A stretch of 64,000 nucleotides of DNA from Mixophyes australis (Eukaryota > Chordata > Amphibia > Anura > Limnodynastidae): positions 41,823,835 through 41,887,834 of the forward strand of contig JAVHZZ010000003.1 of NCBI GenBank assembly GCA_036250195.1, written 5' to 3'. The stretch's first letter is position 1. Each line of letters starts with the position of its first letter. The translations under genes were made by a program, and so were the position numbers. The notes beneath the pieces were generated by a model. It was not told the origin of the DNA and ran no database searches. It saw nothing but the letters and a program-made list of their open reading frames with translations. Below, one piece after another: positions 40,901 to 56,700 of the stretch.

Positions 40901-41560
40901 ATGTGTGAGTGCTGGGGATGGTATAGCGGGACAGAAACACCACAATGTGTGAGTGCTGGGGATGGTATACCGGGACAGAAACACCACAATGTGTGAGTGC
41001 TGGGGATGGTATACCGGGACAGAAACACCACAATGTGTGAGTGCTGGGGATGGTATAGCGGGACAGAAACACCACAATGTGTGAGTGCTGGGGATGGTAT
41101 ACCGGGACAGAAACACCACTATGTGTGAGTGCTGGGGATGGTATACCGGGACAGAAACACCACAATGTGTGAGTGCTGGGGATGGTATAGCGGGACAGAA
41201 ACACCACAATGTGTGAGTGCTGGGGATGGTATAGCGGGACAGAAACACCACAATGTGTGAGTGCTGGGGATGGTATAAAGGGACAGAAACACCACTATGT
41301 GTGAGTGCTGGTGATGGTATACCGGGACAGAAACACCACAATGTGTGAGTGCTGGGGATGGTATACTAGGACAGAAACACCACTATGTGTGAGTGCTGGG
41401 GATGGTATACCGGGACAGAAACACCACTATGTGTGAGTGCTGGGGATGGTATACCGGGACAGAAACACCACTATGTGTGAGTGCTGGGGATGGTATACAG
41501 GGACAGAAACACCACAATGTGTGAGTGCTGGTGATGGTATACCGGAACAGAAACACCACA
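37950..41560. repeat. 1,804-bp tandem segmental duplication inside the satellite
   Basis: The unusual unit GATGGAATAAAGGG at 38541 recurs at 40345, exactly 1,804 bp (41 units) later. The variant order around both copies is the same for most of that length. The two copies are adjacent, so this looks like a recent unequal exchange. Outer limits are approximate. Confidence 0.7.
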
Positions 41561-44500
41561 ATGTGTGAGTGCTGGGGATGGTATACCGGGACAGAAACAC
41601 CACAATGTGTGAGTGCTGGGGATGGTATAGCGGGACAGAAACACCACTATGTGTGAGTGCTGGGGATGGTATACCGGGACAGAAACACCACTATGTGTGA
41701 GTGCTGGGGATGGTATACCAGGACAGAAACACCACAATGTGTGAGTGCTGGGGATGGTATACCGGGACAGAAACACCACTATGTGTGAGTGCTGGGGATG
41801 GTATACAGGGACAGAAACACCACAATGTGTGAGTGCTGGGGATGGTATACCGGGACAGAAACACCACTATGTGTGAGTGCTGGGGATGGTATACAGGGAC
41901 AGAAACACCACTATGTGTGAGTGCTGGGGATGGTATAGCGGGACAGAAACACCACAATGTGTGAGTGCTGGGGATGGTATACCGGGACAGAAACACCACA
42001 ATGTGTGAGTGCTGGGGATGGTATAGCGGGACAGAAACACCACAATGTGTGAGTGCTGGGGATGGTATACCGGGACAGAAACACCACAATGTGTGAGTGC
42101 TGGGGATGGTATAGCGGGACAGAAACACCACAATGTGTGAGTGCTGGGGATGGTATACCGGGACAGAAACACCACAATGTGTGAGTGCTGGGGATGGTAT
42201 ACCGGGACAGAAACACCACAATGTGTGAGTGCTGGGGATGGTATAGCGGGACAGAAACACCACAATGTGTGAGTGCTGGGGATGGTATAGCGGGACAGAA
42301 ACACCACAATGTGTGAGTGCTGGGGATGGTATACCGGGACAGAAACACCACTATGTGTGAGTGCTGGGGATGGTATACCGGGACAGAAACACCACAATGT
42401 GTGAGTGCTGGGGATGGTATACCGGGACAGAAACACCACAATGTGTGAGTGCTGGGGATGGTATAGCGGGACAGAAACACCACAATGTGTGAGTGCTGGG
42501 GATGGTATAAAGGGACAGAAACACCACTATGTGTGAGTGCTGGTGATGGTATACCGGGACAGAAACACCACTATGTGTGAGTGCTGGGGATGGTATACCG
42601 GGACAGAAACACCACTATGTGTGAGTGCTGGGGATGGTATACCAGGACAGAAACACCACAATGTGTGAGTGCTGGGGATGGTATAGCGGGACAGAAACAC
42701 CACAATGTGTGAGTGCTGGGGATGGTATACCGGGACAGAAACACCACTGTGTGTGAGTGCTGGGGATGGTATACCAGGACAGAAACACCGGTATGTGTGA
42801 GTGCTGGGGATGGTATAGCGGGACAGAAACACCACTATGTGTGAGTGCTGGGGATGGTATACCGGGACAGAAACACCACAATGTGTGAGTGCTGGGGATG
42901 GTATACTGGGACAGAAACACCACAATGTGTGAGTGCTGGGGATGGTATACCGGGACAGAGACACCACTATGTGTGAGTGCTGGGGATGGTATAGCGGGAC
43001 AGAAACACCACAATGTGTGAGTGCTGGGGATGGTATACCGGGACAGAAACACCACTATGTGTGAGTGCTGGGGATGGTATACCAGGACAGAAACACCGGT
43101 ATGTGTGAGTGCTGGGGATGGTATAGCGGGACAGAAACACCACTATGTGTGAGTGCTGGGGATGATATACCGGGACAGAAACACCACAATGTGTGAGTGC
43201 TGGGGATGGTATACTGGGACAGAAACACCACAATGTGTGAGTGCTGGGGATGGTATACCGGGACAGAGACACCACTATGTGTGAGTGCTGGGGATGGTAT
43301 AGCGGGACAGAAACACCACAATGTGTGAGTGCTGGGGATGGTATACCGGGACAGAAACACCACTATGTGTGAGTGCTGGGGATGGTATACCGGGACAGAA
43401 ACACCACAATGTGTGAGTGCTGGGGATGGTATAAAGGGACAGAAACACCACAATGTGTGAGTGCTGGGGATGGTATACCGGGACAGAAACACCACTATGT
43501 GTGAATGCTGGGGATGGTATACCAGGACAGAAACACCGGTATGTGTGAGTGCTGGGGATGGTATACCGGGACAGAAACACCACTATGTGTGAGTGCTGGG
43601 GATGGTATACCAGGACAGAAACACCACAATGTGTGAGTGCTGGGGATGGTATACCGGGACAGAAACACCACTATGTGTGAGTGCTGGGGATGGTATACAG
43701 GGACAGAAACACCACAATGTGTGAGTGCTGGGGATGGTATACCGGGACAGAAACACCACTATGTGTGAGTGCTGGGGATGGTATACAGGGACAGAAACAC
43801 CACTATGTGTGAGTGCTGGGGATGGTATAGCGGGACAGAAACACCACAATGTGTGAGTGCTGGGGATGGTATACCGGGACAGAAACACCACAATGTGTGA
43901 GTGCTGGGGATGGTATAGCGGGACAGAAACACCACAATGTGTGAGTGCTGGGGATGGTATAGCGGTACAGAAACACCACAATGTGTGAGTGCTGGGGATG
44001 GTATACCGGGACATAAACACCACTATGTGTGAGTGCTGGGGATGGTATACCGGGACAGAAACACCACAATGTGTGAGTGCTGGGGATGGTATACCGGGAC
44101 AGAAACACCACAATGTGTGAGTGCTGGGGATGGTATAGCGGGACAGAAACACCACAATGTGTGAGTGCTGGGGATGGTATAAAGGGACAGAAACACCACT
44201 ATGTGTGAGTGCTGGTGATGGTATACCGGGACAGAAACACCACTATGTGTGAGTGCTGGGGATGGTATACCGGGACAGAAACACCACTATGTGTGAGTGC
44301 TGGGGATGGTATACCAGGACAGAAACACCACAATGTGTGAGTGCTGGGGATGGTATAGCGGGACAGAAACACCACAATGTGTGAGTGCTGGGGATGGTAT
44401 ACCGGGACAGAAACACCACTGTGTGTGAGTGCTGGGGATGGTATACCAGGACAGAAACACCGGTATGTGTGAGTGCTGGGGATGGTATAGCGGGACAGAA

Positions 44501-45339
44501 ACACCACTATGTGTGAGTGCTGGGGATGGTATACCGGGACAGAAACACCACAATGTGTGAGTGCTGGGGATGGTATACTGGGACAGAAACACCACAATGT
44601 GTGAGTGCTGGGGATGGTATACCGGGACAGAGACACCACTATGTGTGAGTGCTGGGGATGGTATAGCGGGACAGAAACACCACAATGTGTGAGTGCTGGG
44701 GATGGTATACCGGGACAGAAACACCACTATGTGTGAGTGCTGGGGATGGTATACCGGGACAGAGACACCACGATGTGTGAGTGCTGGGGATGGTATAGCG
44801 GGACAGAAACACCACAATGTGTGAGTGCTGGGGATGGTATACCGGGACAGAAACACCACTATGTGTGAGTGCTGGGGATGGTATACCGGGACAGAAACAC
44901 CACAATGTGTGAGTGCTGGGGATGGTATAAAGGGACAGAAACACCACTATGTGTGAGTGCTGGTGATGGTATAGCGGGACAGAAACACCGGTATGTGTGA
45001 GTGCTGGGGATGGTATAGCGGGACAGAAACACCACTATGTGTGAGTGCTGGGGATGGTATACCGGGACAGAAACACCACAATGTGTGAGTGCTGGGGATG
45101 GTATACTGGGACAGAAACACCACAATGTGTGAGTGCTGGGGATGGTATACCGGGACAGAAACACCACAATATGTGAGTGCTGGGGATGGTATACCGGGAC
45201 AGAAACACCGGTATGTGTGAGTGCTGGGGATGGTATAGCGGGACAGAAACACCACTATGTGTGAGTGCTGGGGATGGTATACCGGGACAGAAACACCACA
45301 ATGTGTGAGTGCTGGGGATGGTATACTGGGACAGAAACA

Positions 45340-47770
45340 CCACAATGTTTGAGTGCTGGGGATGGTATACCGGGACAGAAACACCACAATATGTGAGTGC
45401 TGGGGATGGTATACCGGGACAGAAACACCACAATGTGTGAGTGCTGGGGATGGTATAGCGGGACAGAAACACCACTATGTGTGAGTGCTGGGGATGGTAT
45501 ACCAGGACAGAAACACCGGTATGCGTGAGTGCTGGGGATGGTATAGTGGGACAGAAACACCACTATGTGTGAGTGCTGGGGATGGTATACCGGGACAGAA
45601 ACACCACAATGTGTGAGTGCTGGGGATGGTATACTGGGACAGAAACACCACAATGTGTGAGTGCTGGGGATGGTATACCGGGACAGAGACACCACTATGT
45701 GTGAGTGCTGGGGATGGTATAGCGGGACAGAAACACCACAATGTGTGAGTGCTGGGGATGGTATACCGGGACAGAAACACCACTATGTGTGAGTGCTGGT
45801 GATGGTATAGCGGGACAGAAACACCGGTATGTGTGAGTGCTGGGGATGGTATAGCGGGACAGAAACACCACTATGTGTGAATGCTGGTGATGGTATACCG
45901 GGACAGAAACACCACTATGTGTGAGTGCTGGGGATGGTATACCGGGACAGAAACACCACTATGTGTGAGTGCTGGGGATGGTATACCAGGACAGAAACAC
46001 CACAATGTGTGAGTGCTGGGGATGGTATAGCGGGACAGAAACACCACAATGTGTGAGTGCTGGGGATGGTATACCGGGACAGAAACACCACTGTGTGTGA
46101 GTGCTGGGGATGGTATACCAGGACAGAAACACCGGTATGTGTGAGTGCTGGGGATGGTATAGCGGGACAGAAACACCACTATGTGTGAGTGCTGGGGATG
46201 GTATACCGGGACAGAAACACCACAATGTGTGAGTGCTGGGGATGGTATACTGGGACAGAAACACCACAATGTGTGAGTGCTGGGGATGGTATACCGGGAC
46301 AGAGACACCACTATGTGTGAGTGCTGGGGATGGTATAGCGGGACAGAAACACCACAATGTGTGAGTGCTGGGGATGGTATACCAGGACAGAAACACCGGT
46401 ATGTGTGAGTGCTGGGGATGGTATAGCGGGACAGAAACACCACTATGTGTGAGTGCTGGGGATGGTATACCGGGACAGAAACACCACTATGTGTGAGTGC
46501 TGGGGATGGTATACCAGGACAGAAACACCACAATGTGTGAGTGCTGGGGATGGTATAGCGGGACAGAAACACCACAATGTGTGAGTGCTGGGGATGGTAT
46601 ACCGGGACAGAAACACCACTGTGTGTGAGTGCTGGGGATGGTATACCAGGACAGAAACACCGGTATGTGTGAGTGCTGGGGATGGTATAGCGGGACAGAA
46701 ACACCACTATGTGTGAGTGCTGGGGATGGTATACCGGGACAGAAACACCACAATGTGTGAGTGCTGGGGATGGTATACTGGGACAGAAACACCACAATGT
46801 GTGAGTGCTGGGGATGGTATACCGGGACAGAGACACCACTATGTGTGAGTGCTGGGGATGGTATAGCGGGACAGAAACACCACAATGTGTGAGTGCTGGG
46901 GATGGTATACCGGGACAGAAACACCACTATGTGTGAGTGCTGGGGATGGTATACCGGGACAGAGACACCACTATGTGTGAGTGCTGGGGATGGTATAGCG
47001 GGACAGAAACACCACAATGTGTGAGTGCTGGGGATGGTATACCGGGACAGAAACACCACTATGTGTGAGTGCTGGGGATGGTATACCGGGACAGAAACAC
47101 CACAATGTGTGAGTGCTGGGGATGGTATAAAGGGACAGAAACACCACTATGTGTGAGTGCTGGTGATGGTATAGCGGGACAGAAACACCGGTATGTGTGA
47201 GTGCTGGGGATGGTATAGCGGGACAGAAACACCACTATGTGTGAGTGCTGGGGATGGTATACCGGGACAGAAACACCACAATGTGTGAGTGCTGGGGATG
47301 GTATACTGGGACAGAAACACCACAATGTTTGAGTGCTGGGGATGGTATACCGGGACAGAAACACCACAATATGTGAGTGCTGGGGATGGTATACCGGGAC
47401 AGAAACACCACAATGTGTGAGTGCTGGGGATGGTATAGCGGGACAGAAACACCACTATGTGTGAGTGCTGGGGATGGTATACCAGGACAGAAACACCGGT
47501 ATGCGTGAGTGCTGGGGATGGTATAGTGGGACAGAAACACCACTATGTGTGAGTGCTGGGGATGGTATACCGGGACAGAAACACCACAATGTGTGAGTGC
47601 TGGGGATGGTATACTGGGACAGAAACACCACAATGTGTGAGTGCTGGGGATGGTATACCGGGACAGAGACACCACTATGTGTGAGTGCTGGGGATGGTAT
47701 AGCGGGACAGAAACACCACAATGTGTGAGTGCTGGGGATGGTATACCGGGACAGAAACACCACTATGTGT
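45340..47770. repeat. 1,980-bp duplication inside the satellite
   Basis: Two rare variants, CACAATGTTTGAG (45341 and 47321) and GGTATGCGTGAG (about 45519 and 47499), recur exactly 1,980 bp (45 units) apart. A third marker pair (GTGGTGGGG at 28195 and 30175) shows the same 1,980-bp distance elsewhere in the array. Confidence 0.7.
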
Positions 47771-50700
47771 GAGTGCTGGTGATGGTATAGCGGGACAGAA
47801 ACACCGGTATGTGTGAGTGCTGGGGATGGTATAGCGGGACAGAAACACCACTATGTGTGAGTGCTGGGGATGGTATACCGGGACAGAAACACCACAATGT
47901 GTGAGTGCTGGGGATGGTATACTGGGACAGAAACACCACAATGTGTGAGTGCTGGGGATGGTATACCGGGACAGAGACACCACTATGTGTGAGTGCTGGG
48001 GATGGTATAGCGGGACAGAAACACCACAATGTGTGAGTGCTGGGGATGGTATACCGGGACAGAAACACCACTATGTGTGAGTGCTGGGGATGGTATAGCG
48101 GGACAGAAACATAACAATGTGTGAGTGGTGGGGATGGTATACCGGGACAGAAACACCACAATGTGTGAGTGCTGGGGATGGTATAAAGGGACAGAAACAC
48201 CACTATGTGTGAGTGCTGGTGATGGTATAGCGGGACAGAAACACCGGTATGTGTGAGTGCTGGGGATGGTATACCGGGACAGAAATACCACTATGTGTGA
48301 GTGCTGGGGATGGTATACCGGGACAGAAACACCACTATGTGTGAGTGCTGGGGATGGTATAAAGGGACAGAAACACCACTATGTGTGAGTGCTGGTGATG
48401 GTATACCGGGACAGAAACACCACTATGTGTGAGTGCTGGGGATGGTATACCGGGACAGAAACACCACTATGTGTGAGTGCTGGGGATGGTATACCAGGAC
48501 AGAAACCCCACAATGTGTGAGTGCTGGGGATGGTATAGCGGGACAGAAACACCACAATGTGTGAGTGCTGGGGATGGTATACCGGGACAGAAACACCACT
48601 ATGTGTGAGTGCTGGGGATGGTATACCAGGACAGAAACACCGGTATGTGTGAGTGCTGGGGATGGTATAGCGGGACAGAAACACCACTATGTGTGAGTGC
48701 TGGGGATGGTATACCGGGACAGAAACATCACAATGTGTGAGTGCTGGGGATGGTATAGCGGGACAGAAACACCACAATGTGTGAGTGCTGGGGATGGTAT
48801 ACTGGGACAGAAACACCACAATGTGTGAGTGCTGGGGATGGTATACCGGGACAGAGACACCACTATGTGTGAGTGCTGGGGATGGTATACCGGGACAGAA
48901 ACACCACTATGTGTGAGTGCTGGGGATGGTATACTGGGACAGAAACACCACTATGTGTGAGTGCTGGTGATGGTATAGCGGGACAGAAACACCACAATGT
49001 GTGAGTGCTGGGGATGGTATAAAGGGACAGAAACACCACTATGTGTGAGTGCTGGTGATGGTATACCGGGACAGAAACACCACTATGTGTGAGTGCTGGG
49101 GATGGTATAGCGGGACAGAAACACCACAATGTGTGAGTGCTGGGGATGGTATACCGGGACAGAAACACCACAATGTGTGAGTGCTGGGGATGGTATACTG
49201 GGACAGAAACACCACAATGTGTGAGTGCTGGGGATGGTATACTAGGACAGAAACACCACTATGTGTGAGTGCTGGGGATGGTATACCGGGACAGAAACAC
49301 CACTATGTGTGAGTGCTGGGGATGGTATACCGGGACAGAAACACCACTATGTGTGAGTGCTGGGGATGGTATACAGGGACAGAAACACCACAATGTGTGA
49401 GTGCTGGGGATGGTATACCGGGACAGAAACACCACAATGTGTGAGTGCTGGGGATGGTATACCGGGACAGAAACACCACAATGTGTGAGTGCTGGGGATG
49501 GTATAGCGGGACAGAAACACCACTATGTGTGAGTGCTGGGGATGGTATACCGGGACAGAAACACCACTATGTGTGAGTGCTGGGGATGGTATACCAGGAC
49601 AGAAACACCACAATGTGTGAGTGCTGGGGATGGTATACCGGGACAGAAACACCACTATGGGTGAGTGCTGGGGATGGTATACAGGGACAGAAACACCACA
49701 ATGTGTGAGTGCTGGGGATGGTATACCGGGACAGAAACACCACTATGTGTGAGTGCTGGGGATGGTATACAGGGACAGAAACACCACTATGTGTGAGTGC
49801 TGGGGATGGTATAGCGGGACAGAAACACCACAATGTGTGAGTGCTGGGGATGGTATACCGGGACAGAAACACCACAATGTGTGAGTGCTGGGGATGGTAT
49901 AGCGGGACAGAAACACCACAATGTGTGAGTGCTGGGGATGGTATACCGGGACAGAAACACCACAATGTGTGAGTGCTGGGGATGGTATAGCGGGACAGAA
50001 ACACCACAATGTGTGAGTGCTGGGGATGGTATACCGGGACAGAAACACCACAATGTGTGAGTGCTGGGGATGGTATACCGGGACAGAAACACCACAATGT
50101 GTGAGTGCTGGGGATGGTATAGCGGGACAGAAACACCACAATGTGTGAGTGCTGGGGATGGTATACCGGGACAGAAACACCACTATGTGTGAGTGCTGGG
50201 GATGGTATACCGGGACAGAAACACCACAATGTGTGAGTGCTGGGGATGGTATACCGGGACAGAAACACCACAATGTGTGAGTGCTGGGGATGGTATAGCG
50301 GGACAGAAACACCACAATGTGTGAGTGCTGGGGATGGTATAAAGGGACAGAAACACCACTATGTGTGAGTGCTGGTGATGGTATACCGGGACAGAAACAC
50401 CACTATGTGTGAGTGCTGGGGATGGTATACCGGGACAGAAACACCACTATGTGTGAGTGCTGGGGATGGTATACCAGGACAGAAACACCACAATGTGTGA
50501 GTGCTGGGGATGGTATAGCGGGACAGAAACACCACAATGTGTGAGTGCTGGGGATGGTATACCGGGACAGAAACACCACTGTGTGTGAGTGCTGGGGATG
50601 GTATACCAGGACAGAAACACCGGTATGTGTGAGTGCTGGGGATGGTATAGCGGGACAGAAACACCACTATGTGTGAGTGCTGGGGATGGTATACCGGGAC

Positions 50701-53700
50701 AGAAACACCACAATGTGTGAGTGCTGGGGATGGTATACTGGGACAGAAACACCACAATGTGTGAGTGCTGGGGATGGTATACCGGGACAGAGACACCACT
50801 ATGTGTGAGTGCTGGGGATGGTATAGCGGGACAGAAACACCACAATGTGTGAGTGCTGGGGATGGTATACCGGGACAGAAACACCACTATGTGTGAATGC
50901 TGGGGATGGTATACCAGGACAGAAACACCGGTATGTGTGAGTGCTGGGGATGGTATACCGGGACAGAAACACCACTATGTGTGAGTGCTGGGGATGGTAT
51001 ACCAGGACAGAAACACCACAATGTGTGAGTGCTGGGGATGGTATACCGGGACAGAAACACCACTATGTGTGAGTGCTGGGGATGGTATACAGGGACAGAA
51101 ACACCACAATGTGTGAGTGCTGGGGATGGTATACCGGGACAGAAACACCACTATGTGTGAGTGCTGGGGATGGTATACAGGGACAGAAACACCACTATGT
51201 GTGAGTGCTGGGGATGGTATAGCGGGACAGAAACACCACAATGTGTGAGTGCTGGGGATGGTATACCGGGACAGAAACACCACAATGTGTGAGTGCTGGG
51301 GATGGTATAGCGGGACAGAAACACCACAATGTGTGAGTGCTGGGGATGGTATACCGGGACAGAAACACCACAATGTGTGAGTGCTGGGGATGGTATAGCG
51401 GGACAGAAACACCACAATGTGTGAGTGCTGGGGATGGTATACCGGGACAGAAACACCACAATGTGTGAGTGCTGGGGATGGTATACCGGGACAGAAACAC
51501 CACAATGTGTGAGTGCTGGGGATGGTATAGCGGGACAGAAACACCACAATGTGTGAGTGCTGGGGATGGTATACCGGGACAGAAACACCACTATGTGTGA
51601 GTGCTGGGGATGGTATACCGGGACAGAAACACCACAATGTGTGAGTGCTGGGGATGGTATAGCGGGACAGAAACACCACAATGTGTGAGTGCTGGGGATG
51701 GTATAAAGGGACAGAAACACCACTATGTGTGAGTGCTGGTGATGGTATACCGGGACAGAAACACCACTATATGTGAGTGCTGGGGATGGTATACCGGGAC
51801 AGAAACACCACTATGTGTGAGTGCTGGGGATGGTATACCAGGACAGAAACACCACAATGTGTGAGTGCTGGGGATGGTATAGCGGGACAGAAACACCACA
51901 ATGTGTGAGTGCTGGGGATGGTATACCGGGACAGAAACACCACTGTGTGTGAGTGCTGGGGATGGTATACCAGGACAGAAACACCGGTATGTGTGAGTGC
52001 TGGGGATGGTATAGCGGGACAGAAACACCACTATGTGTGAGTGCTGGGGATGGTATACCGGGACAGAAACACCACAATGTGTGAGTGCTGGGGATGGTAT
52101 ACTGGGACAGAAACACCACAATGTGTGAGTGCTGGGGATGGTATACCGGGACAGAGACACCACTATGTGTGAGTGCTGGGGATGGTATAGCGGGACAGAA
52201 ACACCACAATGTGTGAGTGCTGGGGATGGTATACCGGGACAGAAACACCACTATGTGTGAGTGCTGGGGATGGTATACCAGGACAGAAACACCGGTATGT
52301 GTGAGTGCTGGGGATGGTATAGCGGGACAGAAACACCACTATGTGTGAGTGCTGGGGATGGTATACCGGGACAGAAACACCACAATGTGTGAGTGCTGGG
52401 GATGGTATACTGGGACAGAAACACCACAATGTGTGAGTGCTGGGGATGGTATACCGGGACAGAGACACCACTATGTGTGACTGCTGGGGATGGTATAGCG
52501 GGACAGAAACACCACAATGTGTGAGTGCTGGGGATGGTATACCGGGACAGAAACACCACTATGTGTGAGTGCTGGGGATGGTATACCGGGACAGAAACAC
52601 CACAATGTGTGAGTGCTGGGGATGGTATAAAGGGACAGAAACACCACTATGTGTGAGTGCTGGTGATGGTATAGCGGGACAGAAACACCGGTATGTGTGA
52701 GTGCTGGGGATGGTATAGCGGGACAGAAACACCACTATGTGTGAGTGCTGGGGATGGTATACCGGGACAGAAACACCACAATGTGTGAGTGCTGGGGATG
52801 GTATACTGGGACAGAAACTCCACAATGTGTGAGTGCTGGGGATGGTATACCGGGACAGAAACACCACAATATGTGAGTGCTGGGGATGGTATACCGGGAC
52901 AGAAACACCACAATGTGTGAGTGCTGGGGATGGTATACCGGGACAGAAACACCACTATGTGTGAGTGCTGGGGATGGTATACCGGGACAGAAACACCGGT
53001 ATGTGTGAGTGCTGGGGATGGTATAGCGGGACAGAAACACCACTATGTGTGAGTGCTGGGGATGGTATACCGGGACAGAAACACCACAATGTGTGAGTGC
53101 TGGGGATGGTATACTGGGACAGAAACACCACAATGTGTGAGTGCTGGGGATGGTATACCGGGACAGAGACACCACTATGTGTGAGTGCTGGGGATGGTAT
53201 ACCGGGACAGAGACACCACTATGTGTGAGTGCTGGGGATGGTATAGCGGGACAGAAACACCACTATGTGTGAGTGCTGGGGATGGTATACCAGGACAGAA
53301 ACACCGGTATGTGTGAGTGCTGGGGATGGTATAGCGGGACAGAAACACCACTATGTGTGAGTGCTGGGGATGGTATACCGGGACAGAAACACCACAATGT
53401 GTGAGTGCTGGGGATGGCATACTGGGACAGAAACACCACAATGTGTGAGTGCTGGGGATGGTATACCGGGACAGAGACACCACTATGTGTGAGTGCTGGG
53501 GATGGTATAGCGGGACAGAAACACCACAATGTGTGAGTGCTGGGGATGGTATACTGGGACAGAAACACCACAATGTGTGAGTGCTGGGGATGGTATACCG
53601 GGACAGAAACACCACTATGTGTGAGTGCTGGTGATGGTATAGCGGGACAGAAACACCGGTATGTGTGAGTGCTGGGGATGGTATAGCGGGACAGAAACAC

Positions 53701-56700
53701 CACTATGTGTGAGTGCTGGGGATGGTATACCGGGACAGAAACACCACAATGTGTGAGTGCTGGGGATGGTATACTGGGACAGAAACACCACAATGTGTGA
53801 GTGCTGGGGATGGTATACCGGGACAGAGACACCACTATGTGTGAGTGCTGGGGATGGTATAGCGGGACAGAAACACCACAATGTGTGAGTGCTGGGGATG
53901 GTATACCGGGACAGAAACACCACTATGTGTGAGTGCTGGGGATGGTATAGCGGGACAGAAACACCACAATGTGTGAGTGGTGGGGATGGTATACCGGGAC
54001 AGAAACACCACAATGTGTGAGTGCTGGGGATGGTATAAAGGGACAGAAACACCACTATGTGTGAGTGCTGGTGATGGTATAGCGGGACAGAAACACCGGT
54101 ATGTGTGAGTGCTGGGGATGGTATACCGGGACAGAAATACCACTATGTGTGAGTGCTGGGGATGGTATACCGGGACAGAAACACCACTATGTGTGAGTGC
54201 TGGGGATGGTATAAAGGGACAGAAACACCACTATGTGTGAGTGCTGGTGATGGTATACCGGGACAGAAACACCACTATGTGTGAGTGCTGGGGATGGTAT
54301 ACCGGGACAGAAACACCACTATGTGTGAGTGCTGGGGATGGTATACCAGGACAGAAACACCACAATGTGTGAGTGCTGGGGATGGTATAGCGGGACAGAA
54401 ACACCACAATGTGTGAGTGCTGGGGATGGTATACCGGGACAGAAACACCACTATGTGTGAGTGCTGGGGATGGTATACCAGGACAGAAACACCGGTATGT
54501 GTGAGTGCTGGGGATGGTATAGCGGGACAGAAACACCACTATGTGTGAGTGCTGGGGATGGTATACCGGGACAGAAACACCACAATGTGTGAGTGCTGGG
54601 GATGGTATAGCGGGACAGAAACACCACAATGTGTGAGTGCTGGGGATGGTATACTGGGACAGAAACACCACAATGTGTGAGTGCTGGGGATGGTATACCG
54701 GGACAGAGACACCACTATGTGTGAGTGCTGGGGATGGTATACCGGGACAGAAACACCACTATGTGTGAGTGCTGGGGATGGTATACTGGGACAGAAACAC
54801 CACTATGTGTGAGTGCTGGTGATGGTATAGCGGGACAGAAACACCACAATGTGTGAGTGCTGGGGATGGTATAAAGGGACAGAAACACCACTATGTGTGA
54901 GTGCTGGTGATGGTATACCGGGACAGAAACACCACTATGTGTGAGTGCTGGGGATGGTATAGCGGGACAGAAACACCACAATGTGTGAGTGCTGGGGATG
55001 GTATACCGGGACAGAAACACCACAATGTGTGAGTGCTGGGGATGGTATACTGGGACAGAAACACCACAATGTGTGAGTGCTGGGGATGGTATACTAGGAC
55101 AGAAACACCACTATGTGTGAGTGCTGGGGATGGTATACCGGGACAGAAACACCACTATGTGTGAGTGCTGGGGATGGTATACCGGGACAGAAACACCACT
55201 ATGTGTGAGTGCTGGGGATGGTATACAGGGACAGAAACACCACAATGTGTGAGTGCTGGGGATGGTATACCGGGACAGAAACACCACAATGTGTGAGTGC
55301 TGGGGATGGTATACCGGGACAGAAACACCACAATGTGTGAGTGCTGGGGATGGTATAGCGGGACAGAAACACCACTATGTGTGAGTGCTGGGGATGGTAT
55401 ACCGGGACAGAAACACCACTATGTGTGAGTGCTGGGGATGGTATACCAGGACAGAAACACCACAATGTGTGAGTGCTGGGGATGGTATACCGGGACAGAA
55501 ACACCACTATGTGTGAGTGCTGGGGATGGTATACAGGGACAGAAACACCACAATGTGTGAGTGCTGGGGATGGTATACCGGGACAGAAACACCACTATGT
55601 GTGAGTGCTGGGGATGGTATACAGGGACAGAAACACCACTATGTGTGAGTGCTGGGGATGGTATAGCGGGACAGAAACACCACAATGTGTGAGTGCTGGG
55701 GATGGTATACCGGGACAGAAACACCACAATGTGTGAGTGCTGGGGATGGTATAGCGGGACAGAAACACCACAATGTGTGAGTGCTGGGGATGGTATACCG
55801 GGACAGAAACACCACAATGTGTGAGTGCTGGGGATGGTATAGCGGGACAGAAACACCACAATGTGTGAGTGCTGGGGATGGTATACCGGGACAGAAACAC
55901 CACAATGTGTGAGTGCTGGGGATGGTATACCGGGACAGAAACACCACAATGTGTGAGTGCTGGGGATGGTATAGCGGGACAGAAACACCACAATGTGTGA
56001 GTGCTGGGGATGGTATACCGGGACAGAAACACCACTATGTGTGAGTGCTGGGGATGGTATAGCGGGACAGAAACACCACAATGTGTGAGTGCTGGGGATG
56101 GTATACCGGGACAGAAACACCACAATGTGTGAGTGCTGGGGATGGTATAGCGGGACAGAAACACCACTATGTGTGAGTGCTGGGGATGGTATACCGGGAC
56201 AGAAACACCACAATGTGTGAGTGCTGGGGATGGTATAGCGGGACAGAAACACCACTATGTGTGAGTGCTGGGGATGGTATACCGGGACAGAAACACCACT
56301 ATGTGTGAGTGCTGGGGATGGTATACCGGGACAGAAACACCACAATGTGTGAGTGCTGGGGATGGTATAGCGGGACAGAAACACCACTATGTGTGAGTGC
56401 TGGGGATGGTATACCGGGACAGAAACACCACTATGTGTGAGTGCTGGGGATGGTATACCGGGACAGAAACACCACAATGTGTGAGTGCTGGGGATGGTAT
56501 ACCGGGACAGAAACACCACAATGTGTGAGTGCTGGGGATGGTATAGCGGGACAGAAACACCACTATGTGTGAGTTCTGGGGATGGTATACCGGGACAGAA
56601 ACACCACAATGTGTGAGTGCTGGGGATGGTATAGCGGGACAGAAACACCACTATGTGTGAGTGCTGGGGATGGTATACCGGGACAGAAACACCACTATGT

